From contig JAJFZO010000230.1 of assembly GCA_021397835.1 (NCBI GenBank), positions 2,350,001 through 2,414,000 of the forward strand: a DNA stretch of 64,000 bases, written 5' to 3'. The stretch's first letter is position 1; each line of letters opens with the position of its first letter. The DNA is from Moringa oleifera. Lineage: Eukaryota > Streptophyta > Magnoliopsida > Brassicales > Moringaceae. The translations under genes and the position numbers were made by a program. The notes beneath the pieces were generated by a model. That model was not told the DNA's origin. It did not search any database and saw only the letters and a list, made by a program, of their open reading frames with translations. This document shows positions 49,879-62,479 of this stretch, piece by piece.

Positions 49879-52800
49879 ATGGCAACCAGCTCTACTTCTC
49901 ATAAGCCCTATGTGATCCCTAAAAAGTCCTAGAAGACTGGGAAGATAATGAAACGCTGCGACAACGATGTCATCCTCACTTTGAAAGAAATTTTAGATGA
50001 CTCTCAGAAGGAGAAGTTTGGAAGGACCTGTCTGGGCATTTTCTATATGTGCACACGGATTTCAACTTCTCTGGGATTATAGTCCACAATCTTCTACTTC
50101 GGGAGATTCAACAAAACCGCGAGGACGAAATGTGGTTCAGACTTGGGCAGAATGAGGTTCGTTTCAGCAAACTGGAATTCTGCCTAATCACTGGCTTGAA
50201 GTTTGGCAAGCCACCGGACACAAACAACATTGTAGCTAATCCGTTTGGTATCCATGCTAAATACCTCGGAGGAAGGGATAAGATCAGTGGTAGTTGTATC
50301 AAGACCAGGCTGCTGGAAGGGGACTTTGAAGATGAAGATGACACAGTGAAGTTAGCTTTGCTCTATCTGTTAAATGGCTTCATCAAAGTCCATGACGAGC
50401 GCCAGTATGTCTCCAACTGGTAATTTCATCTGGTGGACAATATAGAAGCCTTTGATAGCTTTCCGTGGGGCACATGGGTCTACTGTAACTCATTGCTACA
50501 TTTCAAGAAGGCAGTTGCAAATCGAGCAATGGATGCCAGTAGGATGAACTACAATGCCTATGGCTTCGTATGGGCACTGCAAGTAAGGATCAAACTTTTT
50601 TATTAATTTTTAATTTTTATTTTTGTTTCAATGGATTTAATTTAATTTTATCTTCATGAAGCATAACTTGATTTCCTTTTTTTATAGATCTTTGCGTTCG
50701 AGGTGATTCCTGCTACCAACATGCATGTTAGTAGATTGTCAAGCTCTAATCTACCATTGCCACGAATTTGCCGATGGAGGTTCCATCGAAAGCCACATAA
50801 CGCAGATTGCAAGAAGATATTCATAAACACTATAAGCAATGTCGCATCTTCATTCCGTACATATATTATTATCTATATCGCATCTAAATTTTCATTTCGT
50901 GTCTTTATTTCTTACCAACATTCTCCAATTCGTTTCTTCATTTTCATTTTGTACTGAAGTTCTCAATTTCGTATCTTCATTTCGTACTGAAGTTCTTAAT
51001 TTCATATCTTCATTTCGTACCCACATTTCCAATTTCGTGTCTTAATTCATACCTAAGTTTTCAATTTTGTGTCTTCATTTTAATTTCGTACCTATATTGT
51101 TCATTTTGTTCCTTTATTTTGTACCTATATTGATAATTTCGTACCTTCATTTCATACCTATATTGATCATTTCGTACCTTTGTTATTAATTTCGTACCTT
51201 TATTTCGTATCTATATTGTTCATTTTGAATTTACATTTTTCATTTCATATCTCCTTTTCTAAAGGACTATCCTTACCATCATTTCGTATTTTCAGATGGG
51301 GGCTAAGCTAAAGTTGGATCCAACAACCGCTGAGTGCCAAGCCCCTTACTTCATTGGAGTTGAGGACACCATTGTCCCATTGCCTGCTACACGATCTAGT
51401 GGGGATGACACAGTGGAGGGTCCCAACCAGAAGAACTCCACAAATTTGCCATCTTCTTTGCGAAAGCAATACAAGGTATGTACTCTTCATATATTATATG
51501 AGTTTTGTTATTGCATTCTATAATCAACAACTTCTGTTACTTGTAGCGTCGAGTTGGCTTTCTTCTTGTCGAACGACAGAGGGATGATGAATATGATGAA
51601 GTCGCTAGTGATAGAAGAGAGTTAGCTGGGCAGAGGAGGGTGGAGCCGGAGGTGTGGGAGGATGATGTTGAGAGGGAGGCACTTGGCGTTGAAAGAACTG
51701 CAAAGGATCCAGATATTTACCTTCGCCTCGCTGCTATGGAGGCAAAATTAGATCTCCTCGAGGTGAAGATAAACCAAATGGATTTCGAAAATGAAAGATG
51801 CCATCAGGAGCAAATGGCCCTCTTGAAGTCCATCGAGCTGTCTCTACAAGGAGCACGATATGGTGGCCAAGATCCTTCCCGCACAATGTCAGATCCAGTT
51901 CCTAATGATGTAAGTAATTTGTATTTATATCCTATCATAATTTCAAATTTGTTGCATCATGTGACATGAAATAACATCTGTAATTGTTTTCCTTTTTCTC
52001 AGGGTGTTAATGCAGGCTCCACACCATATAATCCCATCATTGAGGAACCTGGGAAGTCTAAAGACTCAACCACGGAGGTGTTGGCTCCTGTAGGGCAGTT
52101 GCATGAACAAGAAGCCACTGTAGGGCCAATTACCGAGGAAGTGGCTGCTGCAGTGCCAACGGATGAGGAAATGGCCACTGTAGTAGGTCCATGCAATGAG
52201 GAACTGGGGAACTTGACTATTATCCCAGTTGAGGCAACCAAAAGTGAGTTACCAGTTGTTAGGACTCGTAAATCGTCAAGACAACTGTGCAGCCCATTTG
52301 TCAACCTCAACATTGGGTCTAAGAAAGCCAAGTACCCTTACATGGTGAGTGCGAAGTCCAAATTCAGCGACAGAATCCTCATTGCATTCAACGAGTTCAT
52401 GAATGGCCAATCATAGTAAGTTTTTTATTTTTGAGGGACCGTTATACTGAATTATCAATATTTTGTACTTTGTTCTAACACATTGTTTTCATTTTCTACA
52501 GCCGTGATGTAGATATTGGTCATTCAGTCAGTGTGGAGTGGTTCAAAGCCTTGAAAGACAATGATGAGTGGGTTGATGACTCGATAAGTTGGTCATTTTA
52601 CTATGTTCTTTACATTCATACCTAGAATTAACATTCATACCTTCGTTTCGTACAATGATTTAACAGTATAATATTAGTTCTTTTGTGTCTCGATCAGCAT
52701 ATTGAAGCATATCTTAATCTCCTTCGAAGAAGGCAGAAGGAATTTCCTGGATAATATGCACAAGATGTCTGCATCTGTGATCCATGGCTCTATGTAAGTT

Positions 52801-53632
52801 TATTTGATCATTAAGTGTTTGGATGATTTTCTATTATTATATTTTTTTATTGACTTTTTTTGTTCAAATTTGCAGACAACATTTTTTTATATTTATAGTG
52901 AATATCAAAGTGATCTATATGCTGATTGTCCCCCTCCACACGCTAGTTTTGAAGCACATAAATAGGAAGCAGACTTCCTAAATCGTGTAAGAGGCAAATT
53001 TTGTCCCTAGTGTCCACCTTAGCACACTGTGAATAAGGTGATTGATATTTTCATTTCTTTTAACTATAGTGTTGCAATATTACGTGAACTCATTATTGAC
53101 ATGTAAACAATATTTTTCAATGCAGCTGATGGTTCCATGCCATGTTGGTGGATCTCACTGCCTGCTGGTTATGGTAGATCTGCAGAAGTTCTTGTTAAGA
53201 ATTTTTGACTCCTCCCGGCAAGAAATACCAACTGAGGTGCGTATTCGGCAACAAAACCTGCTGAAATTTATGCTACCCAATTATATGGACTGTAGGAGAT
53301 ATTTCAAGCATAAACCGAATGTCAAGAAGTCGAATATTCCACTCTTATGCGCACTAGAGCCAAAGAACAAGGTCCCCCAACAGAGAAAAAGGTAAGTATT
53401 TTTTTAACAAGTTATTGTTATTGTTGTTATCTAATTGTTTATGTTTTATGTTTGTTTTTTTAATTATATTTCTATTTTTTTCAGTGGCAATTGCGGACCT
53501 CATATGTTGTACATAATGGAGCACTTACTCCTGAACAAACGATTGAAGTATAGAGATAAAGATATGCTAGAGACACGAAATCACATGGCAATACATATAT
53601 TTGCCAATTCAACTGTAGATGATAATTCATAA
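49879..53632 (+). pseudogene. Ulp1-like (C48) protease gene with DUF1985-type N-terminus
   Basis: The ATG at 49,879 opens MATSSTSHKPYVIPKKS and hits a TAG. A frame change near 50,030 leads to the DUF1985-type block (IIVHNLLLREI, EFCLITGLKFG). A TAA follows at 50,421, then VDNIEAFDSFPWGTW. Further exons with good borders are 50,688-about 50,838, 51,296-51,475, 51,547-51,909 (coiled coil), 52,003-52,415, from 52,502, 53,126-53,391 and 53,485-53,632. The catalytic part has GGSHCLLVMVD (His), RIFDSS (Asp) and SGNCGPHML (Cys). At least two more stops lie between 52,750 and 53,020. The family cleaves SUMO or similar modifiers. The triad residues survive, but the gene is broken. Confidence 0.75.
50850..51290. 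repeat. TTTCGTACCT-type short repeats in an intron of the Ulp1-like gene
   Basis: More than ten imperfect copies of CATTTCGTACCTATATT / CTTCATTTCGTACT occur between two exons. Confidence 0.8.
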
Positions 53633-53759
53633 TTTGTTATTTTTTATTCTTTTTATACAATGTATTATTTCTTTATATACATTTGAAAATTGTATATACT
53701 ATTCTTTTTGTCAATAAAAATAAAATTTATTACATTTTCTGTCTGTCTCACTATCTAAT

Positions 53760-54310
53760 TCATACCAGTACTTAGAATTTACTGTTGTGAATTAAAGGTA
53801 CAAAATCAATATAAAGGCGCGAATTTAATACACGATTTGTATTGAAGGCATGAACTAATGGTACAAAATAAAATTGAATTCACTGAGTAATGGTGCTAAA
53901 TACTATTTTATATACAAATTAATGGTACGAATTTATATTGAAGGTACGAAGTAAAGGTACGATTAACTTTTAAAGGCACGAATTTAGTGTACGATTCCCT
54001 ATTGATAGTGCGAAATGAAGGAAAAAATTAATGGTACGAATTTATATTGAAGGCACGAAATAAAGGTACGATTACTTTTAAAGGCACGAATTTAATGTAC
54101 GATTAACTATTGACAATGGAAAATAAAAGAAAAAATTAATGGTACGAATATATATTTAAGGCACGAAGTAAAGGTGCGATTTGCTTTTAAAGGCACGAAT
54201 TTAATGTATGATTAACTTTGACAATGCAAAATAATGAAAAAAATTAATGGTATGATTTATTGCTAAAGACGTGAATTAAATGCACGATTCACTATTTAGG
54301 GTGTGAAATG
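53760..54310. repeat. GGTACGAATTTATATTGAAGGCACGAA-type repeats
   Basis: Alternating GGTACGA and GGCACGAA motifs at about 20-30 base spacing with longer-period near-copies of roughly 100 bases. The array fills the gap between the convergent Ulp1-like and transposase genes. Confidence 0.85.
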
Positions 54311-54453
54311 CATTGCCAGCATTGCCAACAGCACATGAATTGACATGCAATGACAATTAAGACCATATAAAAGCTTAAAAGTTGCAACTTATATACAAAT
54401 CAGTCATAAAAAATAAGTTTAAAATCAACAATATAATCCAAATATCATGATTA

Positions 54454-57163
54454 TCATAAATCAATTGTATCATCATTTAGTAAATTTGAAATGGGAGGCA
54501 TTACACAAGTTTTTGAATTATGCCCGTTTCCACTACAATTACGACATTTACGACGCAATTGATCAGGCACATTAAACGATCGAGACTGGCTAACTCTATC
54601 ATAATACTGTGAATTAGAGCAAGTCAATCGATTGTGTCCATATTGCATGCAGCTGGAGCACTTCTTTTTGCACGTCTTCTCCCCACCAGAGGGTATTCTC
54701 CATTTTTTCAGGCGTCTTGCTGACTTACCATTATTTGGTGGTAATACCACAACTCTTTTAACTTCTTTAGGTACATCCCAATCAGACTTATCACCAACTA
54801 GATATATCGTCTCAGCGTATGCTGCTACTAGTTGATCCTATTTGTAATAGTTAGATCAAAGAGTTATGAAGTCAATATTACGTTCCCTGTAAAAAATACA
54901 CAATATGTAAAGTTAACCTAAGAAATCACAATGAATAATAAGAATAAGAATATTACCAATAAAACAATACAATTAATGTTACCTGAAAGCTGCTAGTGCA
55001 TGTGCACATGGCAAAAGATCAGCTTGAAATTTCTTACAAGTGCAAGTACGTTCAATAAGATTCACAATTGCCTCTTTACCCTTGTGCCTAACTAAAAATA
55101 CATTCCAATCAACATTGGAAGCTATCATTTGTAAAGAAACTTTTTATCTCTCAGTCATCAATAAGTGAACCCATTCTGTTAGTTGTGACCTCCAAACCTT
55201 AGCTTTCTCCAGTCGATCAAAAAACCAACGTTGCGTCATGTCTCGAATGAATTCTAATAGAGCCGTCACAGGCAACTCACGAGTAAATCGAAGACACGAA
55301 TTCAAGTTCTCTGCTATATTAGTAGTCATGAGTTGATATCGTCTTCGGGGACAATACACGCGTGACCATTTTCTTGGATCTTCCTTCATGATATATTCAA
55401 AGGCTTTAAGGTGATTAGCCTGTAACTCAGTCATCAATTTATTAAATTCAGATTCCCGATATGCCCTAGCTGCACTATAAAATATCTTAGATACATCTAC
55501 CCTCATGAATTTATTCTTTATATTTTGGGCCATATACCACGAACATAAACCATGACAAGAATTAGGAAAGACCTTTGCGATGGCATTTGCAATACTGGCA
55601 CGACGATCTAATATAATAACCAATTCCTCAACCAAACCTATAGCTTCTTTTAGCTGTCGTAAGAACCACTCCTATGCTTCATAGTTCTCAGAGTCACCAT
55701 AACAGAATACTAGTGGATATATCTGTTCATTTTCACTTTGCACGCTACTTAAACATTACACCATGGAACCTTCCTTTTAGGTGAGTAGCATCGATAGCAA
55801 TGACCGGTCTGATTACTGAATGAAATCCCCTCAACGATTGTCCAAGAGCCACAAAGAAATTTTTAAATCGATTAGTTCCATCTTCAATGCATATGTGAGC
55901 CCTAGTTTCCGGATTAATTGTTTGCAACATGTGACAATATGACGGTAATTGTTGATATGACTTAGTTGGGTCACCATATGTAAGAGACAATGCATACTCT
56001 TTAGCCTTCCAAGCTTTGCTATATAAAATTTGTATACCAAAAAGTTCTTTCATATCACTCATGATGTCTTTCGACTTGATGATTCTTGCATTAGTAGACA
56101 ACCTTTGAGCCACAATTTCTCTGATAACGGTAGAACTTGCTTGTCGATGCCGTCGATGCAACTCTTTAACTGTACAAGTGTGTGTCAAATCACACCTTCT
56201 AATTTGGAAGAATTACCCTTGTGCAACTCTCGCAGCACGAATCTTCCATGCACAATTTCTTTCTCTACAAGCAATCTCAAATAATGATTTGTTGGACCTA
56301 ACGACTCTAAATTCAAAGTTCTCAGTTAAAGCATGCACACCCAAAAATCATTTCAGCTCTTTTTTGTTTGGGAAAAACTGACCTCTAGCAAGGGTGTCAA
56401 TTGGAGTCACTGATTCCATAGTAGAAGTTGACGCAAGACCGTAGAATTCAGCATCCAACACACTATACTGTCTGACAACACTATCGGTTTAATTTGAATT
56501 ATTATGTACTTTCGGGCATGTAATTGGGACATAAGGTGGGACAAGATGTAAATTCTTATTCAATTCGTCATTGTCAGGCTCTGCTTCTAGAATAGGCTCA
56601 CAATGATCTTCACTGGTAGGTTCAGTAAGTTGAGTTTCCTTGATTGGGTCTTCACACCCAATATCATAGTCCATCCGCTCATTCAAGTTGTTCTCATTTG
56701 TATGGATCTCATCGGTATGCTGAGTGTCAAGGGGAGTCTCACTATGAAAGAATGGTTCGATGGCATCAACATCTAATTCAACAGTTGGATTACTCCCAGA
56801 ACAAGAATTAAAAAGATTGATTCGTCCTTCAGATAAACTTTGTTTATTCTCAACAAAATTTCTCTCAACTATATCAACAATCACATGGGGAACTATACTG
56901 TTATCGTACAACATAAACTCAACATCGTCGTCATTCACTAACTCAATTTTGGCAGCAGTTTTTTCAGAACTTACTATAGTATGCAGTACAACATCAGTAT
57001 TAGAGAAATTAGCCTCCACACAAGATTTAACCAAATCCAACAACTGCACATATATCAAACCCTTCTGAACAACAAACTCCTTAGTTTTGATATCTCTGCC
57101 AATATACTTAAAACTACCATTGGACTCAGACCACTCACTATTCCAAGTTACAATTATCCGCAT
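54454..57163 (-). pseudogene. MULE transposase (mudrA-like)
   Basis: The minus strand starts MRIIVTWNSEW at 57,163 with an N-terminal domain to about 56,489. The mudrA zinc-finger-like block follows at about 56,180-56,400 (FPNKKELK, ERNCAWKIRAARV, CDLTHTC). The DDE core is at 55,745-56,188 (VIAIDATHLKGRFHG) and 55,144-55,640 (LVIILDRRASIANAI, TTNIAENLNSCLR). A SWIM finger lies at about 54,985-55,065 (RTCTCKKFQADLLPCAHAL). Two CCHC knuckles lie at 54,500-54,660 (CSSCMQYGHNRLTC, CRNCSGNGHNSKTC). Stops occur after NKKELK, after VAQG and after GVMFK, with a further TAG near 55,673. The domain order matches full-length MULE transposases; the copy is inactive. Confidence 0.85.
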
Positions 57164-57179
57164 TCTGCAATGCCGAAGA

Positions 57180-57440
57180 AAATGTTTCAAATTACCAGGC
57201 ACGATTACATGAACTTGTTACGATTTTATGAGCACGATTTTATAACTTGTCACGATTTCAAAAAATAAGATACGAATTTCATAATGATGTCACAATAGAC
57301 CAAATAAGGTACTATTTTAAAAGATAAGGTATGAATTTCATAATGATGTTACGATAGACCAAATAAGGCACGATTTTAGAAGATAAGGTGAAAATTTCAT
57401 AATGACGTTACGGTAAACCAAATAAGGCAAGATTTTCAAA
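57180..57440. repeat. ATTTCATAATGATGTTACGATAG-type repeats
   Basis: Four to five units of about 60 bases (GACCAAATAAGGCACGATTTT plus AATTTCATAATGATGTTAC) lie upstream of the transposase start. They carry the same ACGA core as the other arrays in this element. Confidence 0.8.
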
Positions 57441-57959
57441 CATATGTATTCACATATGTAACGGAGGGCACCAAATTAAGCTACATTATTGTTCATAGGT
57501 ATACCTGTCAGCATTTTCACCCATTCGAGCACGTTCTAATTTTGAAGACAAATATGTAGTGAAAAACCTGAGCTTGAGAAATATGCTGTGAAAAACACGA
57601 GCTTCCTTCTCTGTTCAAGACAATTAGGCAAAAATATCAATGACTACTTTCGATTCCTTCTTTGAATTTTGGATACAAAATCTGGAAGGAAAAAACTAAA
57701 ACAGAAAGCGAAGAAAGATATAACTCGAAGAGAGAGAAACCTCAAAAAGAGAGTATTCAGACAAATCTCCTCAAATTTTGAGTTATGTATTTTAATTTTG
57801 AGGGTATCATTGTCTTTTGTGAGGGTATTTTTGTCTCTCTGATACATATAAGTGATAAAAAAAACTAACTTACTAAAAGAAGTTTTTTTTGCAAAAAATA
57901 AGTGGCGGGATGCCAATTTTGACAATTTTCTCTTTAATTTTTGTTTTATGTACACTTTC

Positions 57960-58980
57960 GTCTTCTTTTCATGAATTTCTCTTCTTTCAAGCTCGTTTTA
58001 GGATGTTCTTGACATGCGTTTAGCTTCATCAGCAAAAAACTTAGAAAGGAAATAAATTCAAATGGAAAATGATTAAGGCAACACAACAAAATCAAATTGA
58101 TCGAGACACATCTTTGGTTATTGAAAGCTTTTTGAAATTTAGTTGAAAGTTGTCAGTAAGACTTTTTTTATAAAAAAAAAGTTAAATAACCTTATTTAGA
58201 GGCTCCACCAATCAAGGAACCTTTCAAATTACATGATCGTGGCCAAGGCCGTTAGATAAATTAAATTAATGGTGGTTTTCTATTTTTTATATAAAATATA
58301 ATATTTTATTTAAAAATTATTTTTATTTTTTCAAATATGAAATTATTAATTATAATTTAATATTTAAATTTTGATAATATTTAATATAATTAATTTATTT
58401 TATTTTTCTTGTGATATAGTTGAACATAAGTAAATTTATATTAATTTTAATTTTGAAAAACTTGTTTTTTTAAGTGACATAAAAGTATTAATGATATTTG
58501 ATAAATAATTCATGCATTTGAAAAATAATATATTTTTTGACAAAAATTTAATATTTAAAGTGACATTTTTATTTATGTTTGTAAAAATTCTATCAAAACT
58601 TTTAATTCATCAAATAGATTTAGACCATTAATATCAAATAATTTTTTAACCAAAATCATAGTTGATGTAAATTTTTTTTACATATTTTTCAAAGAAATTT
58701 AAAAAATGTAAAAATTAAGTTAAAATTTTAAAAATATATAAGAGAGATGAATAGTATCAATGTCACATTTTATGTAATTAGTAATATTTCAAATTTTAAA
58801 AGTTAAATAAATGAAAAAAACTCAAATAAAAGTGATCGTCTACCATTTTTATAGGGGTCATTCATTTTTTTTAATCTCACTAGCTAAATAAATCATAATT
58901 AAAAACTTAATTTGAAAGTGAAACTCATTTAAAAACAACTAAATAATATTCATTAATTTTTTAAAAAATTATTAATTTTT
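57960..58980. other. A+T-rich stretch, nothing recognised
   Basis: No coding signal and no repeat partner noticed. The right part may belong to the 3' LTR of the Copia relic. Confidence 0.4.
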
Positions 58981-58999
58981 TAATAAAATAAAGTGGGCT

Positions 59000-59225
59000 T
59001 CACTTAAAATTATTACATTTTTTAATCTCAATTGGTTATCTTTAGAGTCATCCCTGATCATGAAGAGTTATCACTATGATCATGAGAAGTTATCTACTTA
59101 TTATGAGTTATTAGCATGTCATAAGAAATTATCATTCATGGAGAGTTACAATGATGATTGAGAGCTATCATGATCATGGCATTACCGTGATGGAATGTCA
59201 CGGATCATTTACTAGAAAATTAACA
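59000..59225 (-). repeat. Start of Copia 3' LTR with polypurine tract
   Basis: The minus strand reads CCAAGTGGGAGAA then TGTTAATTTTCTAG at 59,225 and below. A CAAGTGGGAGA polypurine tract followed by TGTTA is typical of plant Copia elements. The lower boundary of the LTR was not found. Confidence 0.6.
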
Positions 59226-62200
59226 TTCTCCCACTTGGTCCATATACTCCATCATTAACCTTGATGAAAAACAAAATACATGAATCATGGCAATAGGTTT
59301 TCAAATTAAACAAATATTATCTTCTATCTATCACATTGAACCATGTCTTTTAATCACTATCCCATATAACTAACTTAATGGATAAACCATTTTATTCTAG
59401 ATCCAAAACACTGATGATATTTTTCAATGAAATGAATGTGTACACAATGATAATAAAAAATATCATAACATAAATAGAGTTTCAATACAAATAAATATCC
59501 ATCCATATAATGAAAATCAAATAAAGGAACCAATTTTCATTTTTTTAACACGATCCCTAAATTTCATTAGTGGTATGCCTTTTGTCAGTGGATCAACAAT
59601 CTTCAATTTATGCTTATGTGTTCAATAAGTATTATTTTTTTAACACTTTTTTAATAATTAAATACTTAATGTTGATGTGTTTGCTTAGATTACCACTTTT
59701 ATTGTTTTTACCCATAAAAAAGTGGTTGAATCAATGGCCTAAAAATTGAATCAACAATTCCAAGCCCAGGAATGAAACTATTTTCCCATACATCATGCTT
59801 GATAACCTTAAAACAAGACATGAACTTGACCTTCATATATTGGATGTACCCGTCAAACTCTACTTTGAGCTCCTTCAAGATACAACTCCATCAATTAACA
59901 AGAAATGTATGCAAATATTGATTTTTGCGAATCAACACAACCAATGAAGTCTAAATTTGAGTAGCCCATCACCTTTAGATTACCATTGATCTATAGATAA
60001 GCATGTTATCTTCCATCACTTAAAGATATCTCATCACTTTCTTTGCAGCTCTTTAATAATCCATTTACTATGATATCTTTTAAACATTCCAACAATACAT
60101 ATAATGCTAGGTCTTGTATAGACCTGAACGTACATCAAACTTTCAATAGCTAAAGCAAATATAATGTTCTTATTTGTTCCCTATCACAAATGTTATTTAG
60201 GATTAGTTCGAATTGAACTAGTCCCCCTTCATAATGGCAGCAATACTTGCTGAACAATCTTTCATCCAAAATCTCTTTAAAGCCTTATTAATATAAGTCT
60301 TCGAGAGAACCTAAAATACCTCTAAATCTATCTCTTTATGTCTTAATGCTAATGACATAAGATGCATTTCCTATATCCTTCATATCAAACTTTTTAAACA
60401 AAAATTGTTACACCTCACGTAGCAAGTTGTTATTGTTGGGTGCAAGTAAAATATCATTCACATATAGACTAAGGAAACAAAATTTACTCTCATTGACCGT
60501 TTGGTATATGCATTGATCCTTAATATTCTTTACAAATCCACATGAAGAGATAACATCATGATGTTTGTATGTCATTCATAAGAGGCTTATTTTAGTCCAT
60601 ATATGGATTTTTTGAGCTTGCATACCAAATGCTTACCATTTGTAGAGGAAAATTCTGATGGTAATTTGATGTAAACCTTTTTCTCTAAATCTCTGTTAAG
60701 AAAGTTATTTTCACAGCCATTTGTTGTAGCTCTAAATCAAATATGTACAATTAATACCATAATAATATGGAAAGAATCTTTCATGGATACAAGAAAAAAG
60801 CTCTCATTGTAATTAATTCCTTGCTTTAGAGTGAATTCTTTAGTAATACATGTTGTTTTACATCTGCTAATGTTACCTAATAAATCTTTCTTCATTCTAA
60901 AAACCTATTTGCATTTCTATGGTATTTGCAAAATTAGGCAACTCAATAAGATCCCAAACTTCATTAGATGCTGTAAAACTCATTTTATCTTTCATGGCAT
61001 TATACTATAAATTTAATTCCTTATAACTTATAGCTTATGAAAATGTTTCAGGATAATTTTTAACTCTGATATTATAGTTTAATCAGTGTAAATAAATAAT
61101 ATAATCACTTATTAATTTCATTATTGTAGTAGATTTTCTTAATGTTGTACTAACATTTTCCTAAGGAATGTCATGAAATTTTATATATGATTGACAAGAG
61201 GCTTGTTTTAATCCATATATGAATTTCTTAAGCTTTCACACTAAATGCCCATTATTTTCAGAGGAAAATTCTTATGGTAATTTCATGCAAACCTTTTTCT
61301 CTAAATTACCATGAAGAAAAGTTGTTTTCACTACTATTTGTTCTAACTTTAAAATCAAAATATGCAACCAATGTCACAATAATATGAAACAAATCTTTCA
61401 TGGATACAAGAGAAAAACTTTCATTGTAATCAATTCCTTCCTCTTCAGGGAATTCTTTAGTAACATGTATTGCTTTATATCTTTTGATGTTGCGCAATAA
61501 GTGTTTCTTTGTTTTAAAAACGTATTCACATTTCTATGGTTTTTGTACCATTAGGCAACTTAACAAGATCCCAAACTTCATTAGATGCTATAAGTAATCT
61601 CATCTTTCATGGCGTTAAACCATAAATTTGATTCCTTACAGCTAAGCTTGTGAAAATGTTTTAGGATAATTTTTGACTCCAATATTATTGTTTGATTGGT
61701 ATAGATAAACAACATAATCCTTTGCTGATTTCATTATTGTAGTAGATTTCCTTAATGTTGTACCAACATTTTTTTGAGAAACATGTTCAATCGGTTGTTC
61801 AAAAACTTTTGGAAGATCTTGAGCAACTTGATCTCTTGGATCAATAAGAACAACTTATGGAATCTTTATAATTGATTGTTGAACACTTGTTTGGATTTGA
61901 AGGTTACTCTGAACGATAATAAATTTGTAATTTAGGGTCCTAAAAACGATGTCCTAACATAGTTTACTCTGCTTATTAAGTCATTTTCAAGAAACTTTGC
62001 ATTTTCTTAACTCCACAATCCTAGTGTTGTGAGATTAAAAAATTGTACATGTGCCATGCCTTTGGGCCTTTTGGCATATCCTACAAAATACCCATTATCC
62101 TTAGGTCTAGTTTTTCTTTTTCTTTTTTGTTTTTTTTTTGGATTATAAACTCTTACTTTAGATGAAAATTTGTAAAAGCGTATATGTCCCAAACTCGATT

Positions 62201-62250
62201 TTCAACAAAAAACTATTTGTCATATTTTACCAATATAAATCCTATTATAG
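59226..62250 (-). pseudogene. Ty1/Copia pol remnant (integrase end, RT, RNase H)
   Basis: Reading down the minus strand: the integrase end at about 62,010-62,190 (DNGYFVGYAKRPKGMAHV, NAKFLEND); RT at about 61,310-61,480 (EEEGIDYNESFSLVSMKD) and again, duplicated, at about 60,600-60,860; RT core continuing at about 60,380-60,540 (FCFLSLYVNDILLA, KFDMKDIG); and RNase H side at about 59,940-60,150 (AIESLMYVQVYTRPSI, GYSNLDF-like). The order fits Copia pol. Stops and shifts are numerous. Gag, protease and the 5' LTR are missing or replaced by the unrelated repeat beyond 62,460. Confidence 0.8.
60575..61810. repeat. Tandem duplication inside the Copia pol
   Basis: Two direct copies with a period of about 613-616 bases: AGAGGCTTxTTTTAxTCCAT at 60,581 and 61,197; GTAGTAGATTxxCTTAATG at 61,126 and 61,739. 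The copies differ by many substitutions, so the duplication is old. Confidence 0.75.
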
Positions 62251-62479
62251 AAGAAATAATAATCACTTAGTCTTTTAGAGGGAGGTACCAAGATAGCGCT
62301 TTGCTAGTCCTTAACATAACATCTTTAATTACTTCTGTATTACTTCTACATCAGTTGGTGGAACATCAAGATATATATTAAAAACGAACATTTCTAATCA
62401 GAGTAAATAGGGATAACACAACCATTACTTGAACGTGATTATTTGTTTCTTCAATGAAGAACCTTGTGATGTAAAACTT

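Larger units (their letters stand above)
49200..57900. mobile_element. Composite MULE with Ulp1-like gene (Kaonashi-like)
   Basis: A Ulp1/C48 protease gene on the plus strand (49,879-53,632) converges on a mudrA-type transposase on the minus strand (54,454-57,163). Short GTACGA-type repeats fill the non-coding parts of the whole span. Plant MULEs that carry Ulp1-like genes are known as Kaonashi elements. The outer boundaries are approximate: both ends contain GACAAAAxTACCCT-like sequence in inverted orientation (about 49,228 and 57,820), but I could not establish long terminal repeats or a 9 bp target duplication. Confidence 0.65.
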
